A program made the translations under genes and the position numbers. The notes under the pieces are model-generated. The model saw only the letters and a list, made by a program, of their open reading frames with translations. It was not told the origin of the DNA and did not search any database. Below, in pieces: positions 1 through 4,920 of a DNA stretch of 5,825 bases (the first letter of the stretch is position 1; each line of letters begins with the position of its first letter). Source of the DNA: a candidate division TA06 bacterium (lineage in GTDB: Bacteria > Hydrothermota > DG-26 > E44-bin18 > JADFOU01); NCBI GenBank assembly GCA_022562655.1, contig JADFOU010000143.1:1-5825 (forward strand). The letters are read 5' to 3'.

Positions 1-1932
1 GGAGGGGATTGTGCTACTGGAGTCGCCTTCACCCGGGACCCTGCCATTGGGGTGAAGAGGTTCTATGGGGAGTATCTCATTGACGCCCAGGGAGAAGATG
101 TTGTAGCGGGGATCCGGACACCGAAACCCCTCTCGGAATTGAAGAAGGAGATGCCCAAAGCCTATCGTGAGTTGGAAAGAGTTTTTCCCATTCTGGAAAA
201 TCATTACCGGGATATGCAGGATATGGAGTTCACCATCCAAAAGGGTAAACTCTGGATGCTCCAGACCCGAGTCGGGAAAAGGACCGGTTTCGCCGCAGTC
301 CGGATCGCAGTGGAAATGGCAGAGGAAGGGCTTATCTCCGAGGAAGAAGCCATACTTCGGGTGGAACCGAATGGACTGAACCAGATCCTCCGCCCCATAT
401 TCGACCATGGGGAGAAGGGGAAAGCAACCGTTCTCGCAAAAGGGTTGAATGCTGGACCCGGTGCGGCTTCGGGTCGAATCGTCTTTGATGCCGAGGATGC
501 GGCGGACTGGGCAAAGAAGGGGGAGAAGGTTCTTCTGGTCAGAATGGAAACGACCCCTGAGGATATCAAGGGGATGTTCGCCTCTGAAGGGATTTTGACT
601 GCACGGGGTGGGATGACCTCCCACGCCGCCCTGGTTGCCCGGCAGATGGGGAAGACCTGTATAGTGGGCTGTGGAGCCCTCGAGATTGACCAAGAGAAAG
701 GGGAGTTGACGGTGGATGGTCGAACCCTACGGGAGGGAGATCCCCTCTCCATTGACGGGTCGACTGGAGAGGTTCTCCTGGGGGAGATAAAAACCATCCC
801 CTCCGAAGTCCTTCAGATTTTGGTAGAGAAAACAATGAATCCAGAAGAATCGGAGATTTACGCTCTCTATACGAAACTCCTCTCCTGGGCGGATCGAGTT
901 CGGAGGCTCGGGGTTCGTGCCAATGCCGACCAGCCCGATCAGTGCCGGGTGGCTCTGGCTTTCGGTGCAGAGGGGGTGGGACTCTGCCGGACAGAACACA
1001 TGTTCTTCGGCGGGGACCGGATTGACGCCGTTCGGAAGATGATTCTGGCGGAGGATGAGGCAGGGAGAAGAAAGGCACTCACCAAACTCCTCCCCATGCA
1101 GAGGCAGGATTTCATCGGGATCTTCGAGGCGATGGATGGGCTTCCCGTAACGATCCGAACCCTCGACCCACCTCTCCACGAGTTTCTGCCTCACGAGGAG
1201 CAGGAGATAGAGAATCTCGCGAAGGAGATGGGGGTGGAATTTGAACAGTTGAAGGGGAAGGTGGAGAGTTTAAAGGAGGTCAATCCCATGCTGGGGTTTC
1301 GGGGATGCCGGTTGGGAATCCTCTATCCGGAGATTACAGAGATGCAGGCGCAGGCAATCTTTGAAGCGGCTGCAGACTGCATTCAGAGAGGGATCAAGGT
1401 ACTTCCCGAAGTGATGATTCCCCTGGTGGGGTTCAAGGGGGAGTTGAAGCAGCAGGAGGAGATTGTGAGGGGGATTGCGGAAAAGGTGATCCGGGAAAAG
1501 GGGGTTGCTATAAAATATACAGTCGGTACCATGATCGAGATCCCCCGGGCAGCCCTCACCGCCGATGAGATCGCCTCCGTCGCAGAGTTCTTCTCCTTTG
1601 GAACCAACGACCTCACCCAGACGACAATGGGGCTTTCCAGAGACGACGCCGGAAAATTTTTGGGATCTTATTTAGACCAAGGAATTTTGAAAAATGACCC
1701 CTTCCAGACCGTGGACCGAGAGGGAGTGGGACAGTTGATGCGGATGGCGGTGGAGAAGGGGAGGTCCGCTCGAAAAAATCTAAAAGTGGGGATTTGCGGG
1801 GAGCATGGAGGGGATCCGGATTCTGTGGAATTCTTCCATGAGATCGGCTTGGACTATGTGAGCTGTTCCCCCTACCGCCTCCCCATCGCCCGCTTAGCCG
1901 CCGCAAGGGCGGTGTTGAAGGAGAAACATTAG
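1..1932 (+). CDS. ppdK: Pyruvate, phosphate dikinase, C-terminal part (5' end outside window)
   Basis: Pyruvate, phosphate dikinase interconverts pyruvate + ATP + Pi and PEP + AMP + PPi in the cytoplasm, linking glycolysis and gluconeogenesis; many anaerobes use it in a PPi-based glycolysis. The frame is open from base 1, so the GTG at 52 is an internal Val, not a start. About 643 residues are visible; family proteins are near 880, so roughly 230-250 N-terminal residues are missing. Fragment order: end of the ATP-grasp domain (FTRDP at 10-14, AQGEDVVAGIRTP near 29-41, LQTRVGKRT at 87-95); swivelling domain with catalytic His208 in GGMTSHAALVARQMGK; PEP/pyruvate TIM barrel with CRTEH (Arg330), IRTLDPP (Arg386), MIEIPRA (Glu513), GTNDLTQ (Asn536, Asp537) and the acid/base Cys599 in GICGEHGG. 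These match the known Clostridium symbiosum active-site residues, with about 16 extra residues in the linker between His and barrel. All visible catalytic residues are present, so the enzyme looks functional. The stop is TAG at 1930-1932. Confidence 0.97.
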   Translation, partial: GGDCATGVAFTRDPAIGVKRFYGEYLIDAQGEDVVAGIRTPKPLSELKKEMPKAYRELERVFPILENHYRDMQDMEFTIQKGKLWMLQTRVGKRTGFAAVRIAVEMAEEGLISEEEAILRVEPNGLNQILRPIFDHGEKGKATVLAKGLNAGPGAASGRIVFDAEDAADWAKKGEKVLLVRMETTPEDIKGMFASEGILTARGGMTSHAALVARQMGKTCIVGCGALEIDQEKGELTVDGRTLREGDPLSIDGSTGEVLLGEIKTIPSEVLQILVEKTMNPEESEIYALYTKLLSWADRVRRLGVRANADQPDQCRVALAFGAEGVGLCRTEHMFFGGDRIDAVRKMILAEDEAGRRKALTKLLPMQRQDFIGIFEAMDGLPVTIRTLDPPLHEFLPHEEQEIENLAKEMGVEFEQLKGKVESLKEVNPMLGFRGCRLGILYPEITEMQAQAIFEAAADCIQRGIKVLPEVMIPLVGFKGELKQQEEIVRGIAEKVIREKGVAIKYTVGTMIEIPRAALTADEIASVAEFFSFGTNDLTQTTMGLSRDDAGKFLGSYLDQGILKNDPFQTVDREGVGQLMRMAVEKGRSARKNLKVGICGEHGGDPDSVEFFHEIGLDYVSCSPYRLPIARLAAARAVLKEKH

Positions 1933-1967
1933 AAAGAATCAATTGATATTCTAAAATTAGCAATTTA

Positions 1968-1984
1968 ATCCGCCTTAGGCGGAT
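1968..1984. repeat. Perfect short palindrome, CCGCC...GGCGG type
   Basis: ATCCGCC-TTA-GGCGGAT is a perfect 7-bp stem with a 3-nt loop, 35 bp after the ppdK stop. It is not followed by a T-tract on the plus strand, so it is not a good terminator by itself. Close relatives lie at 2384-2400 and 4590-4604, so it looks like one copy of a small dispersed palindrome family. Confidence 0.6.
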
Positions 1985-1994
1985 CAATTAAAAA

Positions 1995-2029
1995 CCGCCG
2001 AGAAGCTAATCTTCGGCGGCATTTGTTTT
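1995..2029 (+). terminator. Candidate rho-independent terminator after ppdK, possibly bidirectional
   Basis: CCGCCGA (1995-2001) pairs with TCGGCGG (2013-2019); the stem extends by GA/TC if one T (2012) is bulged, leaving loop AGCTAA. On the plus strand the stem is followed by CATTTGTTTT, an interrupted T-run, about 63 bp downstream of the ppdK stop. On the minus strand the same stem is followed directly by five T residues (complement of 1990-1994), which is a better terminator. No minus-strand gene is recognisable upstream of it in that direction, so the plus-strand role for ppdK is the likelier use. Confidence 0.55.
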
Positions 2030-2132
2030 ACCAATTTCTACATACTGGCTAGACATCCCGTATTGACGATACCATTTACTTGATGTCAATTTTGAATTGC
2101 TAATTTTGCAATTTGAAATGATTTTTTCAACC

Positions 2133-2280
2133 CTGCCTGCCATGTCCTCGACTCTGCCGTTCGAGGCTCTGAGGAGCCCTCTGGCTCTCGAAGAGAGGCT
2201 CGGACTCGAAGAGCGGAACGCATGGCTACTGCCTGCCATGCCTGTCCTGAGCTTGTCGCAGGGAGCTTAGTCGAATGGCC
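2133..2280. repeat. Patch of short direct and inverted repeats, non-coding
   Basis: CTGCCTGCCATG occurs at 2133-2144 and again at 2229-2240. Between and after are small inverted repeats: GGCTC/GAGCC (2165-2169 with 2174-2178), CTCTC/GAGAG (2185-2189 with 2193-2197) and CATGGC/GCCATG (2221-2226 with 2235-2240). CCTGAGCTTGTCG at 2246-2258 resembles dispersed intergenic repeats often seen in environmental bacterial genomes; that resemblance is from memory. I see no gene here. Confidence 0.5.
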
Positions 2281-2303
2281 ACTGCTACTGTTTTTTTGAA
2301 CTC

Positions 2304-2332
2304 TTGACATAGAGGAGGGGGTAGGGTAAAAT
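2304..2332 (+). promoter_or_regulatory. Sigma-70-type promoter upstream of the WD40-kinase gene
   Basis: A perfect -35 box TTGACA (2304-2309), a 17-nt spacer and the -10 box TAAAAT (2327-2332, five of six matches to TATAAT) give a near-consensus housekeeping promoter. A run of seven T residues lies just upstream (2291-2297). The expected transcription start is near 2339-2341, leaving a leader of about 230 nt before the kinase ATG. The arrangement makes the kinase gene a transcription unit separate from ppdK. Confidence 0.7.
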
Positions 2333-2363
2333 TAGGAATCCTAAAGTCTTCTTTCCCACGTCA

Positions 2364-2400
2364 CCCCGCTAAAAAGCGGGGGATTCCGCCGAAGGCGGAA
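2364..2400 (+). repeat. Two back-to-back perfect hairpins in the kinase leader
   Basis: CCCCGCT-AAAA-AGCGGGG (2364-2381) is a perfect 7-bp stem with a 4-nt loop. Two bases later TTCCGCC-GAA-GGCGGAA (2384-2400) is another perfect 7-bp stem with a 3-nt loop. Both lie 25-60 nt after the predicted transcription start. Neither is followed by a T-run, so they are not classical terminators. They may be dispersed palindromes, transcript-stabilising structures or part of a leader regulatory element; the sequence does not decide. Confidence 0.6.
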
Positions 2401-2406
2401 GAAAGC

Positions 2407-2433
2407 ACGGAAGATACAGAAGCCACAGAACCG
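2407..2433 (+). repeat. 9-bp-period array, left arm (three units)
   Basis: Three consecutive 9-bp units of the form ACRGAANNN: ACGGAAGAT, ACAGAAGCC and ACAGAACCG. The same unit type appears on the opposite strand at 2483-2518, so the two arrays face each other across about 50 bp of AT-rich DNA. I see no start codon or ribosome site that would make it coding. Confidence 0.6.
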
Positions 2434-2482
2434 CTACTCCTGTTTACAATCTTTTAATCTTTTTGGTTTTAAACTCTAATAA

Positions 2483-2518
2483 GAATTCCGTGAGTTCCGT
2501 TATTTCAGTGTCTTCTGT
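2483..2518 (-). repeat. 9-bp-period array, right arm (four units, opposite strand)
   Basis: Read on the minus strand this is four consecutive 9-bp units: ACAGAAGAC, ACTGAAATA, ACGGAACTC and ACGGAATTC, consensus ACNGAANNN. Translated it gives the tripeptide-periodic TEDTEITELTEF, a string I recall from spurious hypothetical proteins called on intergenic repeats. On the plus strand it is followed by AATCCGCTTAATCCGCT (2532-2548), a further short direct repeat that reaches almost to the kinase ribosome site. Confidence 0.6.
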
Positions 2519-2558
2519 GGTAATCCTGAAAAATCCGCTTAATCCGCTGATAATAATA

Positions 2559-2565
2559 GAAAGGG
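2559..2565 (+). promoter_or_regulatory. Ribosome binding site of the WD40-kinase gene
   Basis: GAAAGGG lies 7 nt before the ATG at 2573. It is a moderate Shine-Dalgarno match at good spacing. An in-frame TAA at 2540-2542 and the lack of another start codon between it and 2573 fix the ATG at 2573 as the start. Confidence 0.55.
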
Positions 2566-2572
2566 TAGACGG

Positions 2573-4456
2573 ATGAGGCTCTATTCCGTACATGCAGATT
2601 CTCCATGGAGGAGTCAAGAGGAGAAGGTTTTTAAAGGCCATTCAGATGTGGTTCGCTCAGTCGCCTTCTCTCCGGATGGCTCCCTCCTCGCATCGGGAAG
2701 TGATGACAAGACGATTCGCATCTGGCGGGTGGAGGATGGGACCCTCCTCCAAACCCTCAAAGGGCATACAATGTGGATCCGCTCCGTTGCCTTTTCCCCG
2801 GATGGTTCCCTCTTGGCATCTGGGAGTGATGACAATACCGTTCGCCTCTGGCGGGTAGAGGATGGGAAACCCCTCCGAACCCTCAAGGAACATCAAAAAC
2901 CCGTCTTTTCCGTAGCCCTCTCCCCCGATGGTTCCCTCCTCGCATCGGGCAGTTTTGACAAAACAATACACCTCTGGCGGGTAGAGGATGGAAAACTTCA
3001 CGGATCGCTTGAAGAGCATACAGAAGATGTCAACTCAATCGCCTTCTCCCCCGATGGCTCTTTCATCGCATCGGGTAGTCGTGACAAAACAGTCCGCACT
3101 TGGCGGATTGTGGAGAGCGAAACCCTTTCAAGAGCAAAGACCGCTATGGAATCTCAGAATTATGCAGAGGCTGAACGCCTTCTAAGGGACCTTCAGCACA
3201 ACCCAAGCTTCCGGTTCGATGCCCTGACACTCCTCTCAGAGGTGATGGAAAAAAAAGGCGATATGGATCTGGCTCTCCCCTTCCTTGAGGAAGCCCTGAA
3301 GGACAAGGACTTCGATGGCCAGTATGCCCCTCTCTATATCAGGCTCAAAGACCTCTGCATCAAAGTACAGGAACCGGAGAGGGGACTTACAATTTTCATG
3401 AAACTCTTTTCTGAGGCGGAACCGACCTTGAAGAACAGGCATCTTATCCTCTCCCTGGGTCAACTCTATGAGGAGATGGGAGAGAATAAAAAAGCGAGAG
3501 AAGTTTATAAGAGGCTCGTCTTACATTTTCCCGATTACATGGAGGCAACAACGTTCTACAAACACCTAAAGAAAACGACTACCCCCAAACCCCTTACCCC
3601 CGGGCTTGGTCCTGACGAAGAGACAGTCATTGAGGATTTCTCCCAACTCACCGATGCAACTCAACAGCGTTATCATCTGATCCGGGAGTTAGGCAGAGGA
3701 GGGATGGGAGTGGTCTATGAAGCCAGAGATGCGGTTCTGGAGAGAACCGTTGCCTTAAAGATCATGCGAAAGGAGATCTGTCTCCGCAGGCGGGACAAGG
3801 AACGCTTCCTCAAGGAGGCAAGGATCTCCGCAAGACTCAAACATCCGAATATTGTCACCCTCCATGATGTGACCGAGGAGGGTGGACTGATCTATCTTAT
3901 ATTTGAATATGTGGATGGAAAGGGTCTAGACATGACCCTGGATGAATGCCAAAGAGTTCCCCTCCCCCAAGCCATCACGATCTCCCTCTCTCTCTGCGAT
4001 GCCCTGGAGTATGCCCACGGGGAGGGAGTCGTCCACAGAGACCTGAAGCCATCCAATGTAATGTTAGAGAAGGAACGGATCCCCAGGATTCTCGATTTCG
4101 GGATTGCGAAGGTCGCCCAGGATACACTTTCCTCCATGACCTCTGAGAGCTCCGGCACTCCGGCCTACATGGCTCCAGAGCAACATCTGGGGGAAAGTGC
4201 CGATCCGAGGGGGGACATCTATAGTTTTGGCGTTACACTCTATGAGATGGTGACAGGGGAACTTCCCTTCATGGGATTGGATGTACTGGTTCAGAAAAGG
4301 GAGGAGAGATATACGTTACCTACAGAACTTGTCAAAGACCTGCCGCCTGAGATAGACAGCTTCATAAAAACCTGTCTTAAGACAGACAAAGAGAATCGGT
4401 TTTCCAGTATGGCAGAGATGAAAAAAGCTCTTCTTGCGATAGCCAGCAGTGAGTAG
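2573..4456 (+). CDS. WD40-TPR-Ser/Thr protein kinase (Hanks type), kinase domain at the C-terminus
   Basis: Likely a cytoplasmic Ser/Thr kinase with protein-interaction modules; substrate unknown. It has 627 residues with no signal peptide or membrane helix. Residues 22-182 hold four WD40 repeats at an exact 42-residue period, each with SPDGS, ASGS and W-R signatures. Residues ~184-336 are helical TPR-like repeats (NYAEAERLL, MDLALPFLEEAL, LGQLYEEMGENKKAREVYKRL). A Pro/Thr-rich linker (337-360) leads to a complete kinase domain (367-622): glycine loop LGRGGMGVVY (373-382), Lys396 in VALK, probable helix-C Glu415, HRDLKPSN (488-495; catalytic Asp490), DFG (508-510), a Ser/Thr-rich activation segment, APE (534-536), Asp548 and Arg609. 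All catalytic residues are present, and the Arg before Asp490 marks an RD kinase, usually activated by activation-loop phosphorylation. Oddities: WD40 repeats commonly follow the kinase in bacterial fusions but here come first, and four blades are fewer than a closed seven-blade propeller. It has its own promoter and is followed by a STAND ATPase gene on the same strand. Confidence 0.95.
   Translation: MRLYSVHADSPWRSQEEKVFKGHSDVVRSVAFSPDGSLLASGSDDKTIRIWRVEDGTLLQTLKGHTMWIRSVAFSPDGSLLASGSDDNTVRLWRVEDGKPLRTLKEHQKPVFSVALSPDGSLLASGSFDKTIHLWRVEDGKLHGSLEEHTEDVNSIAFSPDGSFIASGSRDKTVRTWRIVESETLSRAKTAMESQNYAEAERLLRDLQHNPSFRFDALTLLSEVMEKKGDMDLALPFLEEALKDKDFDGQYAPLYIRLKDLCIKVQEPERGLTIFMKLFSEAEPTLKNRHLILSLGQLYEEMGENKKAREVYKRLVLHFPDYMEATTFYKHLKKTTTPKPLTPGLGPDEETVIEDFSQLTDATQQRYHLIRELGRGGMGVVYEARDAVLERTVALKIMRKEICLRRRDKERFLKEARISARLKHPNIVTLHDVTEEGGLIYLIFEYVDGKGLDMTLDECQRVPLPQAITISLSLCDALEYAHGEGVVHRDLKPSNVMLEKERIPRILDFGIAKVAQDTLSSMTSESSGTPAYMAPEQHLGESADPRGDIYSFGVTLYEMVTGELPFMGLDVLVQKREERYTLPTELVKDLPPEIDSFIKTCLKTDKENRFSSMAEMKKALLAIASSE
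2636..3139 (+). repeat. Four tandem 126-bp WD40-coding repeats
   Basis: Units start at 2636, 2762, 2888 and 3014, each exactly 126 bp (42 codons) with no indels. Units 1 and 2 match at 32 of 42 residues, and the block SVAFSPDGSLLASGS is identical between them. Unit 4 is the most diverged and loses the WRVEDG ending before the helical region starts. The near-identity suggests recent duplication and makes the array prone to gain or loss of blades. Confidence 0.9.
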
Positions 4457-4920
4457 CAGATCGGTAACCTCCTGCTCTCCATATTCATAACATGAGCATC
4501 CTAGTATTCTCAATCGCTCCCTTCCGTTTGAGTTTCTTTACCCTACGCAACGATACTTCCACAATTTTTCCCCAACATTAGAATTTTTGTCCGCTTAAGG
4601 CGGATCTCTTTGAATATAAATCTCTTTCAGTCGGTAGGCGCCAACCTTGCCGACCCCGATTCTCCCTTTGCCCAACCCTCGGCCGGGTAGGTTGCGTTCT
4701 TCTTTTTTGCCTGAATCAGGCGGCTACTTCAATAATCTCTCATTGACTCCCTTCCGTGCAGATCCAATATCCGTTCTTCAATTTTTTTCTTTGATTTCCC
4801 ACCCATTTCTGGTAAGATTTTTAAACCGATCAATAGATCAGAAGGTAAACTCCAGACCCATTTGACTCCCTCAGGATAGACGCTCACGATTGAATAGATT
4901 TTGAGTCTCTGGATAGAGTT
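4457..4920. other. 464-bp intergenic gap between kinase and STAND ATPase genes
   Basis: I see no credible gene here. The gap holds scattered short repeats: the palindrome at 4590-4604, ATCTCTTT twice (4604-4611, 4620-4627), an interrupted hairpin GTCGG/CCGAC (4630-4634 with 4650-4654), GCCTGA-A-TCAGGC (4709-4721) and CTCCCTTCCGT twice (4517-4527, 4747-4757). No clear terminator follows the kinase stop: no strong GC stem with a T-tract is visible. No strong promoter precedes the ATPase gene; the best is TTGACT at 4862-4867 with a poor -10 (CACGAT, 4885-4890) 17 nt on. Confidence 0.6.
4590..4604. repeat. Short palindrome related to 1968-1984 and 2384-2400
   Basis: TCCGC-TTAAG-GCGGA forms a 5-bp stem with a 5-nt loop. 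It differs from ATCCGCCTTAGGCGGAT at 1968-1984 by little more than a change in the loop region. Together the three copies place this palindrome type in both intergenic gaps and in none of the coding regions I examined. Confidence 0.5.

Larger units (their letters stand above)
1953..2107. repeat. Segment bounded by a 13-nt perfect inverted repeat
   Basis: AAAATTAGCAATT at 1953-1965 recurs as its exact reverse complement at 2095-2107. The roughly 130 bp between hold the palindrome at 1968-1984 and the terminator-like hairpin at 1995-2019. The repeat is AT-rich, so chance or low-complexity drift is possible. It could also mark the ends of a small non-autonomous element. No target-site duplication is obvious and no gene is inside. 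Confidence 0.4.

Noticed and set aside
52..54. GTG as the start of the first gene
   Set aside because: The frame is open to base 1 and the upstream codons encode the conserved TGVAFTRDP motif, so this is an internal codon of a truncated gene.
2063..2091. TTGACG as a -35 box after ppdK
   Set aside because: The hexamer 17 nt on (TCAATT) is a poor -10, and no gene follows at a sensible distance. The ATTGAC/GTCAAT pair here has a long 17-nt loop and is probably chance.
2006..2239. Minus-strand reading frame of 77 codons
   Set aside because: Half of it translates low-complexity repeat DNA and its end overlaps the terminator stem. The tail YRQYGMSSQYVEIGKTNAAED looks protein-like, so a small gene remnant is possible, but I recognise no family.
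2444..2641. Minus-strand reading frame of 65 codons with TTEDTEITELTEF
   Set aside because: This string is the translation of the 9-bp-period array; the frame also overlaps the 5' end of the kinase gene. It is a typical false call.
2614..3019. Antisense reading frames opposite the WD40 array
   Set aside because: Their repetitive sequence is only the shadow of the 126-bp coding repeats on the other strand.
2636..3139. Regular repeats as a CRISPR array
   Set aside because: The units are contiguous 126-bp coding repeats with WD40 signatures, without unique spacers.
4647..4865. Plus-strand reading frame of 72 codons between kinase and ATPase genes
   Set aside because: TTG start without a ribosome site, proline-rich and unpatterned translation, and it runs through small palindromes. 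No family recognised.
4862..4890. Promoter for the ATPase gene (TTGACT-17-CACGAT)
   Set aside because: The -35 is good but the -10 matches only three of six positions; not strong enough to list as a feature.
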